Of a DNA stretch of 64,000 nt, positions 29,101-37,185 are shown one piece after another. A model generated the notes under the pieces. That model saw only the letters and a list, made by a program, of their open reading frames with translations, was not told the origin of the DNA and made no database searches. The DNA lies in assembly GCF_029953265.1 (NCBI RefSeq), contig NZ_JASBAO010000001.1, positions 1,750,001 to 1,814,000 on the forward strand, read 5' to 3'. Numbering within the stretch: position 1 is the stretch's first letter; each line of letters begins with the position of its first letter. The stretch is from Commensalibacter oyaizuii (GTDB lineage: Bacteria; Pseudomonadota; Alphaproteobacteria; Acetobacterales; Acetobacteraceae). Made by a program: the position numbers and the translations under genes.

Positions 29101-29233
29101 AAGACTTCAATTATCAACCCCGTCATCATCATCAGAATCATGTGATGTTGGAGAATTTAAGGATGATATGAATTATCATTATGTTTGCGTAGCAACTAAT
29201 AAGTGGAAGCGTGTTGCTCTGTCAGACTTCTAA
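26165..29233 (+). CDS. Large secreted protein with duplicated segment, 1022 aa
   Basis: No catalytic family was recognised. A signal peptide (about 1-27, ending FVRA-ED) exports a long, Asn/Gly/Asp/Tyr-rich beta-type protein. A segment of about 62 residues near the N-terminus (about 77-138, TAAYDGNNQTVYMFYNPIRS) recurs near the C-terminus (about 906-966) with only a handful of differences. Two Cys-containing loops (about 219-228 and 317-326) may be disulfide bonded. The tail is Ser-rich, then ESCDVGEFKDDMNYHYVCV-WKRVAL, a short disulfide-type ending seen on phage-tail-like and adhesin-like proteins. It stands alone inside the island. A surface or host-contact role is possible but unproven. 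Confidence 0.65.
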   Translation: MNLKGILWASTSLILACASFMPSFVRAEDYVKANQINAANGVAGLDSSKRVIAEEGMVLSKPIVSDTNTITKSILFKTAAYDGNNQTVYMFYNPIRSNKKREISESESNRIGYNYTLDQDTFYFTNLRYGNNYRFDGKVTAKELFVIDTPVMPGGYEAVSPYNITNRENDKINLITLTKQGEGNVVGYDWNNVRRNTLMIGGNDRNAIVGIKANCQNTSSGDEGGSCYQFIDMSGPQIDHRSGAGGTDGVNMDIRSSNSSPVDVIGGNKLVKNEDGSYIVKGNDFFLAESVSRGSNSFKVKGIFGCGLAGMNSSGKSKCVVTGINVLDRSGNLINQEENPIVVIPQEYVPSNQISTNGEIMDDGITTVKLPDGYTLKDELTTKNNVNIKFYSADGNAYAVKFEKTRALIYPALSKEEANLIHLRMAIWTNYAKKMQDTERGGSKTSEVDVPDYYYGYSSSNPLATIKDSNNQSIGTILAIDDDALPGVAATQPGWRSYSTKQVDLAPGNNEGDKLDYRLTYYLNGDRSKNIFIHNTNYHHYSQPTLFLGLSDKNFNIYTDQAYVNAPDSITRNFDNEWDFMLHSSRDGMLASHGLTMSWGVSLRGNEHNGLYSNDSYMLNLSGADLMPQGLLINGLQRNGGQAIRTDAGFGVYKWAAPMQELDKAGKAQTIAALGQAKTKTGSYQLLSYMSNDSDQDHQYTGIDPTNNSLHFGLTKLNIAKIDDAHPNGDDGITLEQNTSPTCEGLNFGANNCSVLGQVIFDPLGFKGGVALGIGQGKNTKLGIIVDKDNNITLNSHIISPIFTSSAGYIENEKRVTGQGTMQTWNMFYPGNAHTEFTNIAPSGGGFDFYDMRTSDVINTKDLEISNNLSKTQPIFRVGKIETFFDVKPTMRKGMNISSSLPISFETAAYDGNNQIVYMFYNPIRSDKKREISERESNRIGYNYTLDQDTFYFTNLRYGNKFKFDGSVGITDTLSAKKIRLQLSTPSSSSESCDVGEFKDDMNYHYVCVATNKWKRVALSDF
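26393..26576 (+). repeat. Intragenic direct repeat, copy 1
   Basis: About 184 bases encoding TAAYDGNNQ...TNLRYGN-. It is repeated at 28880-29063 in the same frame and gene. The two copies agree at most bases, including synonymous positions, so the duplication is recent or kept similar by recombination. Confidence 0.8.
28880..29063 (+). repeat. Intragenic direct repeat, copy 2
   Basis: Second copy of the segment at 26393-26576, about 2.5 kb downstream. Protein differences include T to I, N to D (in IRSNKK / IRSDKK) and S to R (in ISESES / ISERES). Recombination between the copies would delete most of the protein in frame. Confidence 0.8.
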
Positions 29234-29340
29234 TCTATTACAGTATTTGAAATACTCTTAAGTTGCTCTACAGTGCATTTAGATCATTTTTATATAATTG
29301 TATGTAAAAGAATTTAAAAAGCATTGTATGAGCTTTAAAA

Positions 29341-29996
29341 TTAGATTTTACACATATTAATGGCCTTGTCGCAAATTTCTTTAAAATCAAATTGTAATGA
29401 TTTGACGTTTCGTCCAACTTTGATTGTTTGAGTAATCATTGTTAAATTACTTTTTTCGTTTAACTCTTTTATGGATGGTTGTATTACCCACTGATTAAAT
29501 GATTTAAAAGTTTTATATTTGTCTTCTACTTCGAGTATAGAGCGTAATTTTGTAACAGTAATTGTACGTGATCCAATAATTTTAAATTGCCTAAGAAGTT
29601 CATAAACTCTTATACTATAACTACTTTTTAATGAAGATATATTTTTCAAAATAATGCTAGTAAACTGCCCTTTTAATTGAGTAAAGTAAGGCATAATAGA
29701 GTCTGAAAAAACGATTTTTACTTTACCTTCACCGTTAAAATATTTAGCTCCTTCTTGTATCCATCTTTCTGCTAATTTATCGACAGCCTCTTGTAACATT
29801 TCTTCAGCATGTTTTTTCCAATATTTGGAAAAGCATTAAGAAATTCTTGGGATGTTATTTGGAAAGTTTTGTTTATGTTTGTATCTTTAGGATTTAATTT
29901 ATCTATACATATAAGTATAGTAAGCTGCTCTTACAATGTAAGCTTATAACTTGCTTCAATTAAGGCGTTAGCTTTGTAAACTATTAAATTAGTCAA
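29341..29996 (-). pseudogene. Plasmid replication initiator (Rep_3 family), inactivated
   Basis: Read from a TTG at 29996 the product begins NLIVYKANALIEASYKLTL, the classic Rep_3 N-terminus. An in-frame TAA (29931-29933) falls where Gln is expected before EQ, and reading continues as LTILICIDKLNPKDTNINKT and ITSQEFLNAFPNIGKN. A one-base shift near 29812 then moves to the intact C-terminal 152 residues (AVDKLAERWIQEGAKYFNGE, winged-helix part with SYSIRVYELLRQF and TVTKLRSILEVEDKYKTF). Intact Rep_3 proteins bind iterons and start plasmid replication. Two lesions make this one non-functional, although the C-terminal part could be translated from an ATG at 29799. Confidence 0.8.
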
Positions 29997-30368
29997 TTAT
30001 ATCCCTGAAAAGTATAAATTTTATTATAACCCTATACTTATGAAATTAAAACTTTTAATTCCATTATGATTGTTAGTATTACTCTCAAAGCCTATACCTA
30101 TCTATAAATAATCAATTGAAAAAAACAATAAATATGTCCTTAGAACAAGAATAAAAATTTATAAAACATATTATAAAAGAAAAAAATTGCTGATAACTTT
30201 TTTCTAAAACGATATAAAATCTATTAAAAAACAGAGACATTTTATATTCATTAAAAATATAATAGTGAAAAGACATATAATACTAACATATTTAGTATTA
30301 TATATCCCTTTAATAACATACAACTAATAACACCATACAATGAACTAATATTATTCAAACCAACCATC
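29997..30368. other. AT-rich spacer, possible decayed plasmid origin
   Basis: No gene. A short motif CTATACTTAT or CTATACCTAT occurs at about 30041 and 30103 and, inverted, at about 29921 inside the rep remnant. This is a weak iteron-like pattern of the kind found near Rep_3 genes; three loose copies are not enough to call an origin. Confidence 0.2.
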
Positions 30369-30999
30369 TAATACTTAGGAAGTCCTCTCTTAATTCTCAA
30401 TTCCTTATCCATCCTTTGCCTTGCTCTTTTACCAATATTTCTTGTGGTGCCTGATCTTTTATCCCCAAGAATAATACCTTAATAGATATATTCTATACCT
30501 CTACCGTAAATATCGATATAATCTGGATGACATCCCTTAAAAAATAACTTAACGTTGGATTTTCTATAGTATCTGCAAGATAAACGGTTCTCTCATTAAT
30601 AACTGTCATTTTTTCTAATAGTGATTTTACTTCAGCAACAATCTCATCTTCATACCCCTCAGAAATATAAATCGCTAAGTGAACATGAATATTATGCTGT
30701 CCATCAATAACATCACAACCTTCTCCATCAATACAGTTCTCAAAAACCCAAGCAAAGGTAGGTCCAATAGCTTCTTTATGTTTGGATGATGATAATAACC
30801 ACCGAGTAAGTTGCCTTTTAAGTTTAAGAAAAGCAGCATTAATTTGTAATACTGGAATATCTGTCTTACTAAAATTAATGGTTATAAAATAATTCAAAGG
30901 CAAATGAATATACTCTGCAACTTTAGCTGCGTAATAAAGTGTTTGGGCACCCTTCTTGCCAATATAAGCAGTAGTCTTCGTATAAATTATATCCCTTTG
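30369..30999 (-). pseudogene. HUH-type replication/mobilisation protein, inactivated
   Basis: The reading frame is open from 30999 without a clear start codon (TTAYIGKKGAQTLYYAAKVA, then LPLNYFITINFSKTDI), through FAWVFENCIDGEG and the HUH-like metal motif NIHVHLAIYIS, to YFLRDVIQII at about 30510. A shift there and a TAA separate it from its natural C-terminus GIILGDKRSGTTRNIGKRAR...KRGLPKY ending at 30369. The His-x-His after hydrophobic strand sequence suggests a rolling-circle initiator or relaxase-like nuclease. The family is not certain, but it fits beside the Rep_3 remnant as plasmid backbone. Confidence 0.5.
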
Positions 31000-31452
31000 T
31001 TATGATAATGTTAATTGATCTCCTTTCGAACGCACAAAATCACAAAAATTAGACACAGAACGAGTGTAAACACAGGGTTCTGATTAATTTATTGATAAAA
31101 TTGCACGGGTAATTTTTAAATCTCTATAATCACAACTTAAACATAGTTAATTTATATTTTAGATAACTAAATCAAGCTACATTTATAGCTTATTGATATT
31201 CGTATATCACGTCAATAAAATATATAAAAATCAATAGCTTATTAAAAATAAATAACAAAAAATAACTTGACAAATTCATTATTCGTGGTAATAGATATGA
31301 CTTATAAAGTGTAATCTTTTAATTTAATTATCTTCATAAAATATTTCTAAATACTATTTAATAAGATTGACCTATTAATACCCATTTAAATAGCTCTAGG
31401 TTTGTCGTAGAACGTTGTTAAATACTTCTCGGGACCCTACCTAAAAATCTTA

Positions 31453-31494
31453 TAACACATAAGAGATGCCTTCTGAAGGCTTTATGTACGTGTT
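31453..31494. other. Strong imperfect hairpin
   Basis: A nested stem: GCCTT-CTG-AAGGC (31468-31480) inside CATAA/TTATG and AACAC/GTGTT arms. It lies in a 620-base gene-free stretch (31000-31619) that otherwise shows nothing. It could be part of a small RNA or a decayed plasmid control element; there is no adjoining T-run for a terminator on the plus strand. Confidence 0.35.
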
Positions 31495-31529
31495 AAAAAA
31501 ATAATAGAAAATCAAAATAAACAAAATCC

Positions 31530-31553
31530 TCTCATTACGAATGAGAATTTTTT
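31530..31553 (+). terminator. Rho-independent terminator-like hairpin
   Basis: TCTCATT-ACG-AATGAGA stem (7 pairs, 3-base loop) followed after an A by a run of six T. No annotated gene reads into it from the left on the plus strand, so it may end a small RNA that includes the hairpin at 31453-31494. Confidence 0.45.
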
Positions 31554-31589
31554 ATTAGCTGTAAGTAGAATGTTAATTATGATATATAT

Positions 31590-31607
31590 CTATAGTATAT
31601 ACTATAG
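31590..31607. promoter_or_regulatory. 18-bp perfect palindrome before vapB (probable autoregulatory operator)
   Basis: CTATAGTATATACTATAG, a perfect 18-base palindrome ending 12 bases before the vapB ATG and containing a TATACT -10-like core. VapB/VapC complexes commonly repress their own promoter at such sites. A 15/18 match is found before the phd gene at 38616-38633. Confidence 0.6.
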
Positions 31608-31619
31608 GGGATTATTGAC

Positions 31620-31850
31620 ATGCAAATAGCAAAAATATTTCAAAATGGCAGAAGTCAAGTTGTTAGACTACCTAAAGAATTTCGTTTTAACGAAGATGAG
31701 GTCATCGTAAAAGCATTTGGAAATGGTGTATTATTATTACCTAAAGAAAATCCGTGGCTATTAATGCAAGAAGCTGTCAACGAGTTTGAAGGTGACTTTC
31801 AATTGATAAGGGAACCTCAAGCAGATCAAACCCGTGAGGAGATAAAGTGA
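31620..31850 (+). CDS. vapB: VapB-type antitoxin (AbrB-like)
   Basis: A 76-residue antitoxin with an N-terminal AbrB/SpoVT swapped-hairpin DNA-binding domain: MQIAKIFQNGRSQVVRLPKE, then FRFNEDEVIVKAFGNGVLLLP. The acidic, flexible C-terminus (EFEGDFQLIREPQADQTREE) should wrap around the toxin. It overlaps vapC by 4 bases and is preceded by a perfect palindromic operator. Length is normal for VapB. Confidence 0.9.
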   Translation: MQIAKIFQNGRSQVVRLPKEFRFNEDEVIVKAFGNGVLLLPKENPWLLMQEAVNEFEGDFQLIREPQADQTREEIK

Positions 31851-32242
31851 TTTATTTACTGGATACGAATATTTGTATTTATATCATTAACAATAAACCA
31901 CCTCATGTTTTTGAAAAATTTAAACAATATCAATTGGGACAGTTAGGGATTTCCAGTATTACAGCTTCAGAGCTTGCTTTTGGTGTTGAAAAGTCTGGAT
32001 CACAAAGAAATAAACAAGCCTTAAATAAATTTTTAGCACCTTTGGAAATCTTTCCCTATGACGAACAAGCTATCTGGCATTATGCTCAGTTAAGGCATCA
32101 ACTACAATCGACAGGACAACCTATTGGAAGTTTAGATATGCTAATTGCTGCTCACGCTCTAGCATTGAAGGTAACATTGGTTACCAATAATGTTAAAGAG
32201 TTCGATAGAGTAAAAGGATTAATGGTAGAAAATTGGGTTTAA
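31847..32242 (+). CDS. vapC: VapC toxin, PIN-domain ribonuclease
   Basis: A 131-residue PIN-domain toxin that cleaves RNA, often initiator tRNA or rRNA, when VapB is lost. Active-site acids are visible as D6 (YLLDTNI), E42 (ITASELAFGV) and D97 (IGSLDMLIAAHAL), with LVTNNVKEFDRV near the C-terminus. It starts with GTG at 31847, overlapping the vapB stop as GTGA, so the two are translationally coupled. It appears intact, unlike most island genes. Confidence 0.92.
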   Translation: MIYLLDTNICIYIINNKPPHVFEKFKQYQLGQLGISSITASELAFGVEKSGSQRNKQALNKFLAPLEIFPYDEQAIWHYAQLRHQLQSTGQPIGSLDMLIAAHALALKVTLVTNNVKEFDRVKGLMVENWV

Positions 32243-32268
32243 TATTTTAAAATGAAAATTTATGTATA

Positions 32269-34957
32269 ATGAATATTGTGCAGATTGAAGATTTAGTTAA
32301 ACATTTGGTAAAAAATGTTTTGAATAAAACTATATCATCAAAAGATTTTATTTACGATTTTCTTCTGGCCTATGGGCATCGTAATTAATCTATTACACGC
32401 TTACGTTCAGGTGAACGAAATTTAGCTGAAGACAAAGAAAATTCAATTTTTTGGAAACGACAATTATATTTTAAGATTTCAAATCAAGAAGACTTACATA
32501 GTCTTATTGAGCAAATGAAACAAGAAAAACGAACAAAAACCAATAAGATACGTTTTTTGATCGTTACTGATTTTAAAATCATTCTGGCTATAGATATCAA
32601 AACACAAGATACATTGGATATTCATTTTGTCGATTTAGCAAAGAAATTTGATTTTTTCTTACCTTGGGCTGGTATAGAAAAAGCTGTATATCAAGGGGAA
32701 AACCCTGCTGATGTTAAAGCTGCAGAAAAATTAGCAAAGCTATTTGACGAAATTAAATCTGATAATTTTAATGAAGATGACTTAAAAAATAAAGAAAAAT
32801 TACATCGCCTTAATATTTTCTTATCTCGACTGTTATTTTGCTGATGATACTGAAATTTTTAAGGACAAACAGTTCACTTCGGCAATATCAAAGAGCAATG
32901 AAGACGGATCAGATTTATCAGCTTTAATTGGTCGATTATTTAAAGTGTTAAACCAATCTGTTGAAGATCGTGAAACAGATTTACCTGACTACCTAGCAGA
33001 ATTTCCGTATGTAAATGGTGGTTTGTTTAAAGATGATATTCAAGTTCCAAAATTTACTCGTAAATCACGTAGGATTTTAATTGAGTGTGGTGCGGAATTA
33101 GATTGGTCTGATATTAACCCTGATATTTTTGGTTCTATGTTCCAAGCGGTTGTTCACACTGAACAGCGTAGCACGATGGGACAGCATTATACTTCAGTAC
33201 CCAATATTATGAAGGTGATAGAACCTTTATTCTTAAATGATCTTTATGAAGAATTAGAAAAAAACCAAGACAGTATTAACAAGCTATTAAAATTACAGCA
33301 ACGTTTAGGGAAAATTAAAATTTTTGACCCTGCATGTGGTTCAGGGAACTTTCTTATTATTGCGTATAAAGAGCTTCGTACATTTGAAACGGAGCTTCTG
33401 AAACGTATTCAAGAGTTAGAGCTCGAAAAAACAGGTCAATTTTCAAAGCCATTTTCAGTGATTCAAGTTTCTCAATTTTATGGAATTGAAATTGATGATT
33501 TTGCACATGAAATGGCTATTCTTTCACTTTGGTTAGCAGAACACCAAATGAATTTGATATTTAAGTTCGAGTTTGGCTATACCGCTGCATCATTACCATT
33601 AAAGGAAAAAGGCAACATCATATGTGCTAATGCACTGAGAATTGATTGGGAGGAGTTATTTAAAATTCAAAAAAATGAAAATATATATCTTTTAGGCAAC
33701 CCTCCTTTTGTTAACTATAGTGACCGAAATTCTTCTCAAAAAGAGGACATGGAGAATGTTCTTAGCCCTCTAGGAAGTGTAATGAGATTAGATTATGTAG
33801 CGTGCTGGTTTAAAAAAGGAATTGATTTTGTATCAAGCTTTAAAGACTCATTATTAGCATTTGTATCAACTAATTCAATTTGCCAAGGTGAACAAGTACA
33901 ACTTCTGTGGCCTTATCTTGACCAAAAAAAATGCATTATTAATTTCGCATACCAAACTTTTAAATGGACTAATAATGCAAGACCAAAAGCTGGTGTTTCA
34001 TGTGTTGTGATTGGAATAAAAAAGCAAGCTAATCAGTGTTTTATCTATAATAGTGATGGTCTTATTATCAAAGCTAATTATATTAACCATTATTTGGAGC
34101 CTGATAAGAATGTAAGTATTGTAAAGCAGAAAAAATCAATATCTAATTTACCTGAAATGATTTTAGGAAGTAGTCCAATTGATGGTGGTTATTTGACACT
34201 TTCAGAAGAAGAAAAGGAAAATATAATAAATATTGATAAAGAATCAATTACTTACATAAAACCATTTATTGGTGGGGCTGACTTTATAGATGGTATTAAA
34301 AGATATTGTATATGGATAGACGATGATAAAATTGAAGATGCTCTATCCATAATTCCAATAAATCAACGTGTACAAGAATGTAAAAACTGGAGAATGCATG
34401 CAGGAAGAGATGCCCAAAAGGGTATAAATATTCCACATAGATTCTTTTATAGAAAATTTCAGCCAAACAAGGTTGCCATAGTGTTACTTATGACTAGCTC
34501 CGAGAGAAGAGAGTATTTTCCTGTAGGTTTAATTTCAGAAAATATAATTCCAAGTAACGGTGTATTAGTAATATATGACTATGAACCATACATATTCTCA
34601 ATTTTATCTTACAAAATGCATATGCTATGGGCTAAAAGTATAATAGGCAAACTTGAAAGTCGTATTAGGTATTCAAATACGCTTACTTATAATACTTTTC
34701 CAATTCCAAAATTAACTACAGTCGATGTAGATAACCTTAATATTGCTGCATTCAATATTCTAGAAGCAAGGGAAAAGTTTAGTCATCAAGTATTAGCCGA
34801 TTTATACGATCCAGATACTATGCCGATAGAACTTAAAGAAGCACATTTAAAAAATGATGTAATAATCGAAAATCTATATGCCAAGCAAGAATTTCAAAAT
34901 GATGATCAGCGTATTGAAGCTATGTTTGATTTATATTCAAAAATGGTAAAAAAATGA
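32269..34957 (+). pseudogene. Class I SAM-dependent DNA methyltransferase (MmeI-like), disrupted
   Basis: From ATG 32269 the product starts MNIVQIEDLVKHLVKNVLNK, runs to AYGHRN, hits a TAA at 32386-32388, and continues SITRLRSGERNLAEDKENSI to RLLFC. There the frame shifts (about 32842) and resumes as YFADDTEIFKDKQF. RLLFCYFADDT is the expected family motif, and its restoration needs one extra copy of the 8-base unit TATTTTGC, so one unit of a tandem repeat was probably lost. The 670-residue downstream frame (start 32945) keeps motif I FDPACGSGNFL and catalytic NPPF (LLGNPPFVNYS) plus the target-recognition region, so a shortened enzyme might still be made. The gene overlaps the helicase by 4 bases. 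It should modify host DNA for the linked nuclease. Confidence 0.8.
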
Positions 34958-36888
34958 AAAATATTATCGAAGTAAATTACCAACAAACTGGGGAAAGCAC
35001 CTCAATCAATAATATGGGAATGCGAGCTATGCAAGCTCGTGCCTTCGAATCTCGTAATAGTCAGTATTTACTCTTAAAAGCTCCTCCTGCATCTGGTAAG
35101 TCTCGTGCATTAATGTTTTTGGGATTAGATAAGATACATAATCAAGGATTGAGCAAAGTTATTGTTACAGTTCCAGAGCGATCTATTGGAAGTTCATTTG
35201 CAAACAATAAGCTAACAGAGAATGGTTTTTTTGCAGATTGGGATATCAAACCAGAAAATAATCTGTGTGCTGCTAGTGGCAACAAAAGTAAAGTAAAAGC
35301 TTTTAAGCGCTTCATGGAAGGCTCAGATCAAATATTAGTGTGTACCCATGCTACGTTAAGATTTGTTTTTGAAGAACTTGAAGATCATGTATTTAATAAC
35401 ACATTAATTGCAATTGATGAATTTCATCATATTTCAGCAGATGCAGATAATATTTTAGGTAATGTACTTAAATCTTTGATGGACAATACTACTGCCCATA
35501 TTATCGCAATGACTGGTTCATATTTCCGTGGAGATAGTGTTCCTGTAATTACTCCTGAATATGAAGCGAAGTTTAATAAAGTATCCTTCAACTATTACGA
35601 ACAACTCAATGGCTATACTTATTTAAAGTCTTTAGGTATTGGTTATCATTTCTATAAAGGACGTTATTTTACTAAAGATGATGAAGGGCATATCGCTCTT
35701 GAACAGGTATTGGACACGAATAAGAAGACAATCATTCATATACCAAATGTAAATTCAGGTGAATCGACTAAAGATAAATATGATGAAGTTGATGCCATTC
35801 TTGAAATTATTGGTGAGTTTATTGCTAAAGATCCAGATACTGGAATTATTACCGTTAAACGCACAACAGATGGAAAGTTATTAAAAGTAGCTGACTTAGT
35901 TGAAGAAGATGGGCGTGATAAGGTGTTAGAATATCTACGGAATATTCAAAATATAGATGATCTTGACCTCATTATCGCTCTTGGAATGGCAAAAGAAGGA
36001 TTTGACTGGCAGTTCTGTGAACACGCTTTAACAATTGGTTGTCGTGGCTCTTTGACTGAAATTGTGCAAATTATTGGACGTTGTACACGAGATAGTTCAA
36101 ATAAATCACATGCACAATTTACTAATCTTATAGCACAACCTGATGCTCAGGATGATGAAGTAAAATATGCAGTAAACAATATGCTGAAAGCAATTACAGC
36201 TTCTTTATTAATGGAGCAGATACTTGCACCAAACTTTAAGTTTAAAACCAAACGTGATGATGAGGATATTGTCTCACCAGGAATTCTCACGATTAAAGGT
36301 TTTAAAGAACCAAGTACAGCAAAAGCAAAAGCGATTATCGAAAATGATCTTGTGGATCTAAAAGCAGCTATCCTTCAAGATGACAAAGTAATTGCAGGTT
36401 CAGCAGGTAAGGTCGAGCCAGAAATAGTCAATAAAGTGCTTATTCCAAAAATTATTCAAACTAAATATCCTGATTTAACAAAAACAGAACTTGAGGAAAT
36501 AAGCCAATATTTAGTTGCTGATTCAGTAATTAGTGCAGCAGAAATAAAAGATGTTGGTGATAAGAAATTTGTTCGTATGGCAGATAAATTTATTAATATA
36601 GATGATTTGAATATCGATCTAATTCAGTCTATTAATCCATTCCAAAAGGCATTTGAGATTCTATCAAAGGATGTCACAGTAAATGTGCTTAAATTAATTA
36701 AAGAATCAATTGAGGCTACAAAAATAAGCATGTCTAAGGAAGAAGCGTTTGAGTTGTGGCCTAAGTTAAAATCTTTTAAAAATCAATTTAATCGTGAACC
36801 TAGTCTAGAGTCAAACAACTTAATTGAGAAGCGATTAGCTGAATGCTTAATCTATATTCGTGAACAACGTAGACGTGCTGGAGTGTAA
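34954..36888 (+). CDS. Superfamily 2 DEAD/DEAH-box helicase of restriction-like locus
   Basis: A 644-residue ATPase. Walker A LLKAPPASGKSRALM (about 38-52), DEAH-type box IAIDEFHHIS (about 149-158), motif III IIAMTGSYF, and the C-terminal RecA domain with GLIMAKEGFDW-like LGMAKEGFDWQF and motif VI VQIIGRCTRDS. It ends with a small domain WPKLKSFKNQFNREPSLESN...IEKRLAECLIYIR (about 590-636). This resembles a segment of the next gene product. It probably translocates or remodels DNA together with the methyltransferase and GIY-YIG protein. Four-base overlap with the upstream gene and 3-base gap to the next indicate one operon. Confidence 0.85.
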   Translation: MKNIIEVNYQQTGESTSINNMGMRAMQARAFESRNSQYLLLKAPPASGKSRALMFLGLDKIHNQGLSKVIVTVPERSIGSSFANNKLTENGFFADWDIKPENNLCAASGNKSKVKAFKRFMEGSDQILVCTHATLRFVFEELEDHVFNNTLIAIDEFHHISADADNILGNVLKSLMDNTTAHIIAMTGSYFRGDSVPVITPEYEAKFNKVSFNYYEQLNGYTYLKSLGIGYHFYKGRYFTKDDEGHIALEQVLDTNKKTIIHIPNVNSGESTKDKYDEVDAILEIIGEFIAKDPDTGIITVKRTTDGKLLKVADLVEEDGRDKVLEYLRNIQNIDDLDLIIALGMAKEGFDWQFCEHALTIGCRGSLTEIVQIIGRCTRDSSNKSHAQFTNLIAQPDAQDDEVKYAVNNMLKAITASLLMEQILAPNFKFKTKRDDEDIVSPGILTIKGFKEPSTAKAKAIIENDLVDLKAAILQDDKVIAGSAGKVEPEIVNKVLIPKIIQTKYPDLTKTELEEISQYLVADSVISAAEIKDVGDKKFVRMADKFINIDDLNIDLIQSINPFQKAFEILSKDVTVNVLKLIKESIEATKISMSKEEAFELWPKLKSFKNQFNREPSLESNNLIEKRLAECLIYIREQRRRAGV

Positions 36889-36891
36889 TAT

Positions 36892-37182
36892 ATGGAGGAA
36901 GATTTTAACTGGCTTCGTCAGTTGATTGCTGATGATGATTTAGGACTTTTAAAAGTTAAAAAAAAGACTTCTACTTTAACTATTGATGAACAATTAGTCT
37001 CTAAATTTAACGAAATTAATAGTTTTGTAACACAGTATGGACGAGAACCGACTAAAAATATGACTAATATTACTGAGTATATGCTTGCTAGTCGCTTAGA
37101 GGCTATTAAGATAAATCCTGAACAATATATGGCTTTAGCTGATTATGATGAACATAACTTACTTCCAGAGCATCAGGATTAA
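36892..37182 (+). CDS. Small linker-like protein of restriction-like locus, 96 aa
   Basis: No named family recognised. Residues 9-20 (RQLIADDDLGLL) match the N-terminus of the next protein (DIFNDDDLGLL). Residues about 36-75 (FNEINSFVTQYGREPTKNMT...EYMLASRLEAIK) resemble the C-terminal domain of the helicase before it. The protein thus carries one feature of each neighbour and may bridge them. It is separated by 3 bases on each side, in a tight operon. Confidence 0.7.
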   Translation: MEEDFNWLRQLIADDDLGLLKVKKKTSTLTIDEQLVSKFNEINSFVTQYGREPTKNMTNITEYMLASRLEAIKINPEQYMALADYDEHNLLPEHQD

Positions 37183-37185
37183 AAT

